Assembly (NCBI GenBank): GCA_013821525.1
Contig: JACDGR010000056.1
Span: forward strand, 1-12,988
From: Actinomycetota bacterium
GTDB taxonomy: Bacteria > Actinomycetota > Thermoleophilia > Gaiellales > Gaiellaceae
Length of the DNA stretch: 12,988 nucleotides
Direction of reading: 5' to 3'
Shown: positions 1-5,798 of the stretch, in pieces
How positions within the stretch are numbered: position 1 is the first letter of the stretch
How the letters are laid out: the number at the start of each line of letters is the position of its first letter
Translations under genes and position numbers: made by a program
The notes under the pieces: generated by a model
What the model was told of the DNA's origin: nothing
The model's database searches: none
Seen by the model: only the letters and a program-made list of their open reading frames with translations

Positions 1-1
1 G

Positions 2-82
2 CTCCTCGCACTCGCCGCCTGCATCACCCTCAACCACCAACTCGGACGACCCAGCCGCGCAATCGCCGACTACACCGCCTAA
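2..82 (+). pseudogene. C-terminal end of a transposase, cut by the window edge
   Basis: Only the last 26 codons and the TAA stop are visible. They read as LLALAACITLNHQLGRPSRA followed by IADYTA. A hydrophobic alanine/leucine helix, then a NHQLGRPSRA motif and a short tail, resembles the C-terminus of DDE transposases of the IS982/IS5 kind; I recognise the style but cannot fix the family from so little. A terminal-repeat sequence lies 3 bp after the stop, as expected for the end of an insertion sequence whose single gene fills nearly the whole element. Whether the gene is intact to the left cannot be seen. Confidence 0.6.
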
Positions 83-85
83 CCC

Positions 86-103
86 CGTGGCATCAACCGT
101 CTA
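86..103 (+). repeat. Right terminal inverted repeat of the insertion sequence
   Basis: The 18-mer CGTGGCATCAACCGTCTA begins three bases after the transposase stop. It matches 17 of 18 bases with the right end of the mini-element at 9498-9515, and its reverse complement matches that element's left end with two differences. The last two bases (TA) are probably the duplicated target dinucleotide, so the element proper would end at 101. The left end of this insertion sequence lies outside the window. Confidence 0.7.
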
Positions 104-163
104 GCCGGCGATCACGTGGTCTGCGGCCCTGAAGCCCCGATCCCGCCGGTATAGGGTTGCCTC

Positions 164-319
164 GTGTCCGTGATGGCAATCTGTGTGCTCGTCGGGCTCA
201 CCGCAGGGAGTTACGTGCCGGTTCTATGGGGCGCATCTGCGTTTGGTTTCCAGTCGCTGATCCTTGGTGCCCTCGGCGGGGTTGTCGGCGTTTGGTGTGG
301 CGTGAAGCTGAACGACTGA
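164..319 (+). CDS. Small hydrophobic membrane protein, 51 aa
   Basis: A short reading frame starts at GTG 164, with AGGG at 153-156 seven bases upstream; ATG 173 is an alternative start. The product has two hydrophobic segments (about residues 4-20 and 25-47), is rich in glycine (GALGGVVGVWCGV) and ends in a charged KLND tail. The pattern GSYVPVLWGASAFGF followed by a glycine-rich helix recalls small two-helix membrane proteins of unknown function found across bacteria. That resemblance is from memory, and no function can be assigned. The gene stands alone about 60 bp beyond the insertion-sequence end and is followed by roughly 160 bp without a gene. Confidence 0.6.
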   Translation: MSVMAICVLVGLTAGSYVPVLWGASAFGFQSLILGALGGVVGVWCGVKLND

Positions 320-479
320 GAGAGCACGTCGAAAGGCTTCCTGCTACCTGTTCTGCGCCTCCCAGGGGCGTGAGGCGGAAACACAGACTGAGACGCGCGC
401 CTTCGGCGGCCCAATAGCGCTGTCGAGGTTCGGGACGCCTGCTCCAAACGTTCGATTTCTGGCAGAGGCGCGCTGCCTT

Positions 480-725
480 TTAGCGGCGCCAGAGGCGAAT
501 CATTCGGCGATGGGCCGCGCCCTCTAACACCTTCCCGGCGTCCTGAACGTCCGGGTCGAGATCGACGTCGGTTTGCGACGTCGCGGCGAGAGAAGTTCCT
601 CCTGAAGGCTCGGGCGCTACCTGATTTGCCGGAGGAGGCGGATAAAAAATGCCAGGGCCGTCGGTTTGCCAGCCGCCCTCGAGCAACTCGCGTGCAAACC
701 GGTTGCTGCCTACCGCATCGGACAT
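480..725 (-). CDS. Hypothetical protein, 81 aa
   Basis: The start at 725 is preceded by a near-consensus Shine-Dalgarno GGGAGGT (plus-strand 731-737) five bases away, which is the main reason to accept this small gene. The protein begins MSDAVGSNRFARELLEGGWQ, has a proline-rich stretch (FYPPPPANQ, about residues 27-35), a Ser/Thr-rich acidic middle (DVDLDPDVQD) and a basic tail RRMIRLWRR. It has no membrane segment or signal peptide. I do not recognise a family. It is transcribed opposite to both neighbouring small genes. Overlapping plus-strand frames have arginine-rich shadow composition and were left out. Confidence 0.6.
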   Translation of the reverse strand: MSDAVGSNRFARELLEGGWQTDGPGIFYPPPPANQVAPEPSGGTSLAATSQTDVDLDPDVQDAGKVLEGAAHRRMIRLWRR

Positions 726-730
726 CGCAG

Positions 731-737
731 ACCTCCC
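731..737 (-). promoter_or_regulatory. Strong ribosome binding site deciding the start at 725
   Basis: On the minus strand this reads GGGAGGT, five bases before ATG 725. It is among the best anti-Shine-Dalgarno matches in the window and supports expression of the small gene. Confidence 0.6.
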
Positions 738-827
738 GCGGTCATCCTATCTCTCCGCTTGCTCGTCCTTCGGGTCATGGAGGCCAGCGAGGTACAGATT
801 CTTTGGAAACCGTCGATAGAGGAGAGG

Positions 828-989
828 ATGTCGATCTTGCGTTCAGATGTGCCGTCGCTCAGGCTTGCACACCCGGCGGTCGATCGCTCGTCGCGCCTTG
901 AGGCGACGGCTGCGTCGACCTTGACCGTCGCCTGCGCCGCGATCTGGTTGCTTGTGCTGCCGCTCGAATGCTTGGGGTACCTCGGGTAA
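828..989 (+). CDS. Possible 53-aa protein with one membrane helix
   Basis: ATG 828 follows a purine-rich GAGGAGAGG that ends directly at the start codon, so a site with GAGG is available five bases upstream. The product has a polar, arginine-containing N-terminal half and a hydrophobic C-terminal half (ASTLTVACAAIWLLVLPLE), giving one possible membrane segment. The same frame is open further upstream to 666, but that part runs antisense to the gene at 480-725 and has no start signal. No family is recognised. Support is the ribosome site and the hydrophobic segment only, so this may be spurious. Confidence 0.35.
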   Translation: MSILRSDVPSLRLAHPAVDRSSRLEATAASTLTVACAAIWLLVLPLECLGYLG

Positions 990-1050
990 CTCAAACCCAT
1001 TTTCCTGCCGAACCGTTGCGGTTACGGGATACGGTCTAGCGCGCGTGAGG

Positions 1051-1104
1051 ATGTCTCCGTGGCTGCGCTGGTATGCAAAGCCGTATGAGAAAATCGATGC
1101 GTGA
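1051..1104 (+). CDS. Possible 17-aa leader peptide overlapping the LspA-like gene
   Basis: ATG 1051 opens a 17-codon frame, MSPWLRWYAKPYEKIDA, whose TGA overlaps the GTG start at 1101 in the GTGA arrangement used elsewhere in the window. A GTGAGG precedes the ATG directly, and an in-frame GTG at 1045 could also serve. The tryptophan- and tyrosine-rich content is striking for a chance frame, but there is no family match. It may be a translational-coupling leader, a remnant of a longer gene, or nothing. Confidence 0.3.
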   Translation: MSPWLRWYAKPYEKIDA

Positions 1105-1568
1105 CCGCATCTAGCCTCCTCGACGCGCCGGCGATGCGGGTTGCAGCGGCTGTCTTCGTTTGTGCGGTCACAGTTGACCTTGCGAGCAAGGAATGGGCGG
1201 TCGCCGACATGAATCGCACGATCGTTTTTAATCATCGCTCGACCGAGTTGCCGTTTCGCATCCTGATCTCGCTTGTCACAGTGGCGATGAGCCTGCTGAT
1301 CGCGCGACTGGCCACCCAGCGCGGTCTGGGCCGGCAGTGGGGGGTGTGGATTGGGTGCTCGCTGCTCGTCGCGGGCATCCTCGCCAACGGCTTCTCACCG
1401 CTCATCTGGTCTCGTGGTGTCCCCGACTTCATCGACGCTGGTAATGGCTGGTTTTGGAACGTCGCCGACTTCGAGATAGCGATAGGCCTTACCGGCGGAC
1501 TCCTTTCCGTCGTCCTCGTCGCCGTTCTGGTGTACGCGCGCGAGAGAATCGCGCAAGACCGCTCCTGA
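1101..1568 (+). CDS. Divergent signal peptidase II (LspA-like) membrane protein, 155 aa
   Basis: Signal peptidase II removes the signal peptide of prolipoproteins within the membrane, using two aspartates. The protein has four hydrophobic segments (about residues 12-33, 52-70, 79-99 and 122-146) and the family landmarks in the right order: VDLASK with Asp26, matching the D-x-x-x-K motif of helix 1; an Asn in ANG (96) where LspA has GN; GVPDFI with Asp109; and WNVADFEI with Asp123. Asp109 and Asp123 would be the catalytic pair. Length matches LspA (about 150-170 aa). The usual N-x-G-x-x-F-G segment is replaced by FNHRSTELPF, so this is a divergent paralogue rather than clearly the housekeeping enzyme. 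It lies among unrelated small genes in an accessory stretch. The GTG start is tied to the short frame before it. Confidence 0.65.
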   Translation: MTASSLLDAPAMRVAAAVFVCAVTVDLASKEWAVADMNRTIVFNHRSTELPFRILISLVTVAMSLLIARLATQRGLGRQWGVWIGCSLLVAGILANGFSPLIWSRGVPDFIDAGNGWFWNVADFEIAIGLTGGLLSVVLVAVLVYARERIAQDRS

Positions 1569-1789
1569 CCTGCTCGGGCCGATATCGGACCGGCGGCACT
1601 CTTCTGAACTCGGCGGCTCGCGACGCTCCCTCATGTCCAGTATCGTGTCGGCCCTGAAGCCGGGGAAGTCAGGCAAGCTGACGTGCTGCAACGAACGAGC
1701 GATTGGCTCGCCGGCATCCGCGATTGCTGGTCCGGGCCAAAGTCCCGTTCGTTTGAGCCGTATGTACAGGCGACAAACCGCCCGTCAGG
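1569..1789. other. Intergenic stretch with no convincing gene
   Basis: No frame here has both a start signal and protein-like composition. A perfect 10-bp palindrome, CCGATATCGG, lies at 1579-1588 just after the LspA-like stop. The plus-strand frame at 1633-1833 has no ribosome site and would overlap the next gene. Confidence 0.4.
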
Positions 1790-1802
1790 CCCCACGGTGG
1801 GG
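1790..1802 (+). promoter_or_regulatory. Tight hairpin covering the ribosome site of the next gene
   Basis: CCCCAC-G-GTGGGG is a perfect dyad whose right arm is the G-rich sequence two bases before ATG 1805. In RNA, five pairs around a CGG loop would hide the likely ribosome binding site. This is a possible translational control or chance; only the symmetry is seen. Confidence 0.35.
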
Positions 1803-1804
1803 AT

Positions 1805-2077
1805 ATGGCTTGGCCCTCAGAAGGAACCGCTGACCGCGCGCTAAACCAGGCAGCGCATTTGCACGTCGTCACCGATCTCGACGCAAAGGCTCTACTCATC
1901 GCGCAGCTCGAACACCGGGAAGCTGAGATCGCACGCCGACTCGAAAAGCTTCGTGAACGCCATGCGCAGTACCCCAATTCGGTCAGCTCCCGTCAGGTCG
2001 CGGAACTCGATGTGGAGTCGCGCCAGATCACTAGAGACATCGATGGGCTGCGCAGGGCGCTTGACCCCGCCCAGTAA
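1805..2077 (+). CDS. Small coiled-coil protein, 90 aa
   Basis: The product is soluble and mostly helical. From about residue 25 it shows heptad-like spacing of Leu/Ile/Ala (DLDAKALLIAQLEHREAEIA and on through RRLEKLRERH). A break at QYPNSVSS precedes a second helix (RQVAELDVESRQITRDIDGL), so a two-helix hairpin is likely. The composition is that of a real charged helical protein, unlike the overlapping frames. ATG 1805 is preceded closely by GGTGGGG, which lies in a hairpin. A second small frame follows nine bases after the stop, suggesting a two-gene unit. The family is not recognised; it could be a regulator or scaffold, but nothing shows which. Confidence 0.6.
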   Translation: MAWPSEGTADRALNQAAHLHVVTDLDAKALLIAQLEHREAEIARRLEKLRERHAQYPNSVSSRQVAELDVESRQITRDIDGLRRALDPAQ

Positions 2078-2086
2078 GCAGGTCGA

Positions 2087-2236
2087 ATGGTGAGGTGCGA
2101 CGCACCAGATCCACACCTAGCCGAAATCGCCCGTCGCGAGATCGGTGGCGCGATCAACCGCGCCGCGTTCGGAACCGAGCACCAGTCCTCAACCGTTGCA
2201 GGAAGCGAGTCGGCGGGCGGCGGCGGGGATTCGTAG
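2087..2236 (+). CDS. Possible 49-aa polar protein downstream of the coiled-coil gene
   Basis: ATG 2087 lies nine bases after the preceding stop, with CAGGT three to four bases upstream. GTG 2090 is an alternative start. The product opens with a plausible amphipathic helix (PHLAEIARREIGGAINRAAF) and ends in a Gly/Ser-rich tail (SAGGGGDS). Same-strand spacing suggests co-transcription with the coiled-coil gene. No family is recognised. Overlapping frames in the region are arginine- and serine-rich shadows. Confidence 0.4.
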   Translation: MVRCDAPDPHLAEIARREIGGAINRAAFGTEHQSSTVAGSESAGGGGDS

Positions 2237-2374
2237 CCGTTCGTCGGCTCGACCAAAGCCAGCTACCAGGTGCGCGCGGACGGATTGTGAGCTCCGGAAG
2301 GCCGACCTGTCACTCGCGACAATCGTGTGTAAAGGGTTCGTTCGAATCGGCCGATAGACCGCAAGTCCACACAA

Positions 2375-2392
2375 ACCGGAACCTGTTCCGGT
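2375..2392. repeat. Perfect 8-bp inverted repeat
   Basis: ACCGGAAC and GTTCCGGT are separated by CT, which in RNA would give seven pairs and a four-base loop. There is no thymine run on either side, so an ordinary intrinsic terminator is not supported. It is the first of four consecutive stem-loops. Confidence 0.55.
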
Positions 2393-2438
2393 GGGGAGAG
2401 GCGCAAGCTGGATGCGGCGCAGCTGACGTGTAGACATA

Positions 2439-2471
2439 GCGGGCGGCCCGGGGAGAGGATGGGCCGCCCGC
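2439..2471. terminator. Strong GC hairpin, possible terminator
   Basis: GCGGGCGGCCC at 2439-2449 pairs perfectly with GGGCCGCCCGC at 2461-2471 around an 11-base purine-rich loop. The stem is pure G/C. No U-tract follows on either strand, so it is either a U-less actinobacterial-type terminator or part of a structured RNA. It lies about 110 bases beyond the 3' end of the tRNA on the minus strand. Confidence 0.45.
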
Positions 2472-2577
2472 CATACATCCATTCGACGGCCCAACACCGA
2501 AGCATTCGGTCACGGACGGCCACCTTGCAAACGGCCGGCTGAAAACGATGGCCAATCAGACGCGCCGGAAACGGCTA

Positions 2578-2661
2578 TGCGGATGAGAGGACTTGAACCT
2601 CCACGCCCTTACGGGCACACGGACCTGAACCGTGCGCGTCTACCAATTCCGCCACATCCGC
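2578..2661 (-). tRNA. tRNA-Leu (anticodon CAG)
   Basis: The minus strand folds into a complete class II tRNA of 84 nt including the discriminator. The acceptor GCGGATG pairs with CATCCGC and the discriminator is A. The D-arm is of GCGG-AATTGGTAGACGC type. The anticodon arm is CACGG-TTCAGGT-CCGTG with anticodon CAG. The long variable arm GCCCGTAAGGGC and the T-arm GGAGG-TTCAAGT-CCTCT follow. The long variable arm, A73 and the anticodon all indicate leucine (CUG codons). The 3' CCA is not encoded. Its 3' side faces the accessory stretch at 1-2577, a common location for integrated elements. Confidence 0.96.
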
Positions 2662-2683
2662 GCGGGCCGTCAGTGTAGCCCGC
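2662..2683 (-). terminator. Short hairpin between the coiled-coil gene and the tRNA
   Basis: GCGGGC at 2662-2667 pairs with GCCCGC at 2678-2683 around a 10-base loop. It lies 13 bases after the stop of the coiled-coil gene and directly abuts the tRNA 5' end on the same strand. It could be a weak terminator or a processing site if the two are co-transcribed. No U-tract is present. Confidence 0.35.
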
Positions 2684-2696
2684 TCGAGGACGCGCG

Positions 2697-4202
2697 TTAC
2701 GCGGCGGTGAACCGCTGCTGGACGGACTCGACATAGCCCGCAAGATCTGCTTCCCGCTGGCTGAGCTTCGCCTCCCGCTTCTCGACTGCGGCCAGTCGCG
2801 CCTCGACCTTGTCCTCGCGAAGCTCCAGCTCGGTCTCGCGGCGCGACTCGCGCAGCCGAACGTCATCCTCCAACCGTTCTAGCTCGGTTGCACGGGTCTC
2901 CACCTCTGTTTCGAGACGCGAGATGCGAGTTTCGCGCGACTCGAGGCGCTCGCGGTGCTCGCCGATTGAACGTTCGCCTGCTGCGATCTCTTGCTCGCGC
3001 CGAAGTAGCTCGGCACGGACTGCCACGATCACTTCGCTCTCCCGCTCTTCGAGAGTAGCGGCGGTGATCCGCCGGTTGACCTCGGCTTCACGCGCGGCAA
3101 GGACGGCCTCACGTTCCTCGATCTCGCGCTGCTGCGCGCCGTTGTCGTCGCTTGCTGCGAGCTGCAGCGCCCGCTGCGCCTCCTGGAGCTCGCCCTCACG
3201 CCTCCGCAGTGTGGCTTCGCGTGCCTCGAGCTCGGAGAGGAGCGCGAACGCATCCTGAGAAGCCTGCCCGTGGTGAGTGCGCTCGAGAGTCGAACGCTCG
3301 GCTTCGGTGCGCAGCCGTTCCTCCCAGGCGCTGAGCGAAGCCTCGGGGTCTGCGATGGTCAATGCTCGGTTCTCGAGCGACTGTTCCGCGCTCGCGGTGC
3401 GCTCTGCGAGGTCGCGCTCCCGGGTGCTCAGCGTCTCTTCGTACCTCGACAGCGTCTCCTCGCGTGTATCGACCCGCGCGCGCTCGCGTGCAGCTTCGGC
3501 CTCGGCCTCTCGGGCCGCATGCTCGCGGCGCGCTGCGGCCGAGTCCCGCTCGCGCACGGCGCTCTCCCGGCTTGCGAGCCGCGCCTCCGCCTCCTGGTTC
3601 CGCGCTTCGAACGCGGCACGTTCGCGCTTCAGCTCGCGCTCGCGCTCGCCCACCTCGGCCAGTTGCTTTGCTAGCTCCCCGGCGGCCTCCGCGCGCTCGC
3701 GCTCGGCCGTCTCGAGCTCCTCGACCCGACCCTCCGTATGGCCGGCCAGCTCTTGAACGCGCGCGTATTCGGAGACGATCTCGGTGTGCCGTTCCACCAG
3801 GGCAGCCTGGTCGCGCTCGAGATCCTCGACGCGGCGCGCGAGCGTCTCCTCCCGGTTCGCGAGCTCGCCCGACCAGTGCTCGAGCTCGGATTCGCGTTCG
3901 GCGACCGCGCGTGACGTCGCGTGCATCTCGTCGCGGGCCGCGCGCTCCCGTTCGAGCGCCTCCTGCAGCTCCGCACGCAGCGCGTCGAGCTCCGGCACGT
4001 TCGCCTGAAGGATCACGCCCACGGACGTCGCCGGCGCTGTCGCAACGAGTTTGGGTGGCCCCTGTTCCTCCTCGAACTCGAGCTCTAGCTCGAGCTCGAG
4101 CTCGCCGTCCTCGTTGTCCTCGTTGTCCTCGCCGTTCTGAATCCGCTGCAGCTGGGCACGGAGCCCGGTGCCGAATCCCTTTTCGTTTTCGAGAGGAGTC
4201 AT
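2697..4202 (-). CDS. Long coiled-coil protein coupled to tadC, 501 aa
   Basis: ATG 4202 overlaps the tadC stop in an ATGA arrangement, with AAGGTG five bases upstream. The frame stays open upstream through tadC, but that part is a shadow. The protein has a polar N-terminus; an acidic low-complexity patch (about residues 24-47: EDN repeats, then alternating Glu-Leu, then EEE); and a conserved-looking segment with a PKLVATAP and VGVILQANVPEL pattern (49-72). From about residue 70 almost to the end it is an uninterrupted Glu/Arg/Ala/Leu coiled coil with recurring units such as ERESELE, ARREHAAREAEAEAA and SQREADLAGY. No signal peptide or membrane helix is seen, so it is probably a cytoplasmic rod or scaffold. 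Coupling to tadC suggests a role with the pilus machine, but this is inference; generic coiled-coil composition makes homology searches uninformative. Confidence 0.8.
   Translation of the reverse strand: MTPLENEKGFGTGLRAQLQRIQNGEDNEDNEDGELELELELEFEEEQGPPKLVATAPATSVGVILQANVPELDALRAELQEALERERAARDEMHATSRAVAERESELEHWSGELANREETLARRVEDLERDQAALVERHTEIVSEYARVQELAGHTEGRVEELETAERERAEAAGELAKQLAEVGERERELKRERAAFEARNQEAEARLASRESAVRERDSAAARREHAAREAEAEAARERARVDTREETLSRYEETLSTRERDLAERTASAEQSLENRALTIADPEASLSAWEERLRTEAERSTLERTHHGQASQDAFALLSELEAREATLRRREGELQEAQRALQLAASDDNGAQQREIEEREAVLAAREAEVNRRITAATLEERESEVIVAVRAELLRREQEIAAGERSIGEHRERLESRETRISRLETEVETRATELERLEDDVRLRESRRETELELREDKVEARLAAVEKREAKLSQREADLAGYVESVQQRFTAA
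4071..4133 (-). repeat. In-frame tandem repeats encoding an acidic patch
   Basis: Plus-strand CTCGAG/GAGCTC hexamer repeats at 4071-4104 encode Glu-Leu repeats. They are followed by three copies of a 9-base unit GTCCTCGTT (the last ending GCC) at 4107-4133, encoding EDN-EDN-EDG. Both units are multiples of three, so copy-number slippage would change length without a frameshift. Confidence 0.75.
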
Positions 4203-5104
4203 CCCAGCACCTTCAGGATGTTCAGGATCGCCGGCCCCAGCAGCACGAGGAACATCGCCGGAAAGATGAAGAGCACGGTCGGGAAGAGCATCTTGATTGG
4301 CGCCTTCATCGCCTTCTCTTCGGCCGCCGCCTGACGGCGCAGCCGCGAGTCGGTCGCCTGGACGCGCAGGATGCGACCCAGCGAGATCCCGAGCTGGTCG
4401 GCCTGGATGACGGCACGCACGAGCGCGGACAGCTCGGCGGTATCGACGCGCGCGACCATGTTCTTCAATGCCGTCTGGCGCGACTCGCCCATGCGCATCT
4501 CCGAGAGCAGCAGGCTGAACTCGTCGACGAGCGGACCGCCCATGTGCTCGGTCAGCTTCGTGATCGCTCCGTCGAAACCAAGGCCGGCCTCGACGCTGAC
4601 GGCGAGTAGGTCGAGCGCATCCGGTAAGTCCCCGCGAACAGCCTCGCGCCGCGAGCGGATCCGGGATGAGAGCAGCATCTCGGGGACGATGAAACCGGCA
4701 GCCGAGAAGAGCGGGATGAACACCAAGCCGGAGAACGGCGAGGCGACAGCAGCGATGAAGAGCCCGAAGAACGCGCTGCCGACCGTCGAGCCGCCCTTGA
4801 CGGCCAGGAACGTCCTTGTCGTCACTCGCCGAGAGAGCCCGGCTGCGAGCAGTCGCGCCGAGATCGCGTCGATGCTGAGACGGGGGTTGAGCTTCAGTGG
4901 GATCGCGGCAAGCCGCTCTGCCGTCGGGATCAGCACGCGCTCGCGGAACCGGAGCAGCTCGTCCGCCTTGTCCGGGATGCGCACGCGGCCGTACTCCGCC
5001 GCTCGACGGATCGAGCGTTCCTTCAGGCGCGCGGGATACGTGGCCACCTCGGCGACCGCGAACGTCGCGGCGGCGATGCAAAGGAAAGCGATCAGCAACA
5101 ACAT
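4199..5104 (-). CDS. tadC: TadC, inner-membrane platform protein of the Tad/Flp pilus
   Basis: TadC is a type II secretion F-family protein that, with TadB, forms the inner-membrane platform driven by the TadA ATPase to assemble Flp pili. The 301-aa product has an N-terminal membrane segment (1-19), a hydrophobic pair about 98-145, then the cytoplasmic F domain with PDALDLLAVSVEAGLGFDGA (161-180), the LGISLGRIL block (238-246) and the R-x-x-AEEKAMKAPIKMLFPTVL region leading into the last helix (270-297). Length and motif order are normal. The gene lies four bases after the tadB stop and overlaps the coiled-coil gene by four bases, so the three are one transcription unit. Because tadB is truncated and no tadA is visible, this tadC may be a non-functional survivor. 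Confidence 0.92.
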   Translation of the reverse strand: MLLLIAFLCIAAATFAVAEVATYPARLKERSIRRAAEYGRVRIPDKADELLRFRERVLIPTAERLAAIPLKLNPRLSIDAISARLLAAGLSRRVTTRTFLAVKGGSTVGSAFFGLFIAAVASPFSGLVFIPLFSAAGFIVPEMLLSSRIRSRREAVRGDLPDALDLLAVSVEAGLGFDGAITKLTEHMGGPLVDEFSLLLSEMRMGESRQTALKNMVARVDTAELSALVRAVIQADQLGISLGRILRVQATDSRLRRQAAAEEKAMKAPIKMLFPTVLFIFPAMFLVLLGPAILNILKVLG

Positions 5105-5108
5105 CTCA

Positions 5109-5555
5109 TTACCCCCTGAAGGACGCGATCTTCCTGAGCATCAGGCTTCCCAAGCCAATCATGAACACCCCGGAGAACACCATCTTTTGGCCGACTCCTG
5201 TGTGCCAGAGCGGCGACATGTAGATGGGATTCATCAGGCTGATTGCGCCCGCGAGGAAGAACGGCAGGCCGACGAGCACATAGGCCGACATGCGACCCAT
5301 GGCGGTCAGGCCTTTGACCTTCCGCGCGAACTGCTGGCGCTGGCGGACTGTCTCCGCGACCATGTCGAACAGCCCGGCGAGCGAGCCGCCGATCTGGCGC
5401 TGAATCGTCACGGCGGTGATCACGAACGTGAAGTTCTTCGAACCGACGCGCTCGGCCATGTTGCTGAGCGCATCGTCGATCGGCTTCCCGAGTTGCGTCT
5501 CGGTGAGCACCCGCTTGAACTCATCGGCTGCCGGCTCGGCGCCTTCGTCGACGCC
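5109..5555 (-). pseudogene. tadB: TadB, C-terminal part only (N-terminal half missing)
   Basis: From about 5546 down to the TAA at 5109 the minus strand encodes the TadB C-terminal F domain: AADEFKRVLTETQLGKPIDD, an ALSNMAER block, the QIGGSLAGLFDMVAETVRQR block, and two final membrane segments (AYVLVGLPFFLAGAISLM and KMVFSGVFMIGLGSLMLR). About 145 residues are family-like, whereas TadB is usually near 300. Upstream the frame stays open to 5696 but runs into unrelated sequence antisense to other pilus-like fragments. No ribosome site precedes an in-frame start near the junction. This is a real truncation or an assembly join. The tadC gene follows immediately on the same strand. Confidence 0.8.
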
Positions 5556-5576
5556 GCCGCCGAAGGGAGGTGTACC

Positions 5577-5798
5577 GAATGGAAATTCGTGATTGGCTCG
5601 AGCTGGCACGCATTCAGCTTCGCCGCGAAGAGGGCCGGGGCGAACGCGCAATACCACATCATCGCCTGGGCGTCGTTTCACCTGACGCTCGCGCAAGCGA
5701 GCGGCAACAGCGGAACGTTGAGCGGCTACTTCGACCGTGTGATCTGGGCGGGCATCGTCAGCACCACCGGCCCACCCGACCGTCGGGCCAGACGATGA
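5577..5798 (+). pseudogene. Fragment resembling the C-terminus of a TadE/TadG-like pilus protein
   Basis: This plus-strand frame has G/C-rich third positions typical of genes here. It reads WKFVIGSSWHAFSFAAKRAG, then a QYHIIAWASFHLTL and SGNSGTLSGYFDRVIW pattern, and ends at TGA 5796. The alternation of a Phe-containing strand with GNSGTLSGYF resembles the tail domain of Tad-locus surface proteins in actinobacteria; that assignment is tentative and from memory. It has no start codon or upstream domain: its left edge is the break in tadB and its right edge runs out of frame into a Flp-like fragment. GGGAGG near 5566-5571 precedes an ATG in a different frame, which looks accidental. Confidence 0.45.

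Larger units (their letters stand above)
2237..2577. other. Intergenic stretch with a run of hairpins
   Basis: No supported gene lies between the small frame ending at 2236 and the tRNA. The stretch carries four stem-loops in series: 2375-2392, 2406-2424 (AGCTG/CAGCT), 2439-2471 and 2496-2510 (ACCGAA/TTCGGT, 3-base loop). It may encode a structured RNA or be the scarred edge of an inserted element. Confidence 0.5.

Noticed and set aside
1633..1833. 66-aa plus-strand frame
   Set aside because: No ribosome site, mixed Arg/Ser shadow composition, and overlap with the better supported gene at 1805.
2331..2352. tRNA T-arm-like sequence GGGTTCG-TTCGAATC
   Set aside because: No acceptor, D or anticodon arms surround it, and it does not repeat the tRNA-Leu 3' end, so neither a second tRNA nor an attachment site is supported.
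3270..4609. Several long plus-strand frames opposite the coiled-coil gene
   Set aside because: They arise from the strong codon bias of Glu/Arg/Ala/Leu repeats read backwards; composition is Arg/Ser/Ala/Pro only and no motif is seen.
4203..5081. N-terminal extension of the coiled-coil gene frame, making a 794-aa protein
   Set aside because: This part is the antisense-like shifted shadow of tadC: Arg/Gly/Pro-rich and without domain character. The ATG at 4202, with AAGGTG upstream and the ATGA overlap, is the credible start.
4371..5576. Long plus-strand frame across tadC and tadB
   Set aside because: Ser/Arg/Ala-rich composition opposite two recognisable genes; only its last part (after 5577) has protein-like content and is treated separately.
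5570..5782. Single gene from ATG 5579 (after GGGAGG) through the prepilin signature
   Set aside because: A long, highly charged, Arg/His-rich leader before a prepilin motif has no precedent I know of. The other plus-strand frame over the same bases has far better codon and protein character.
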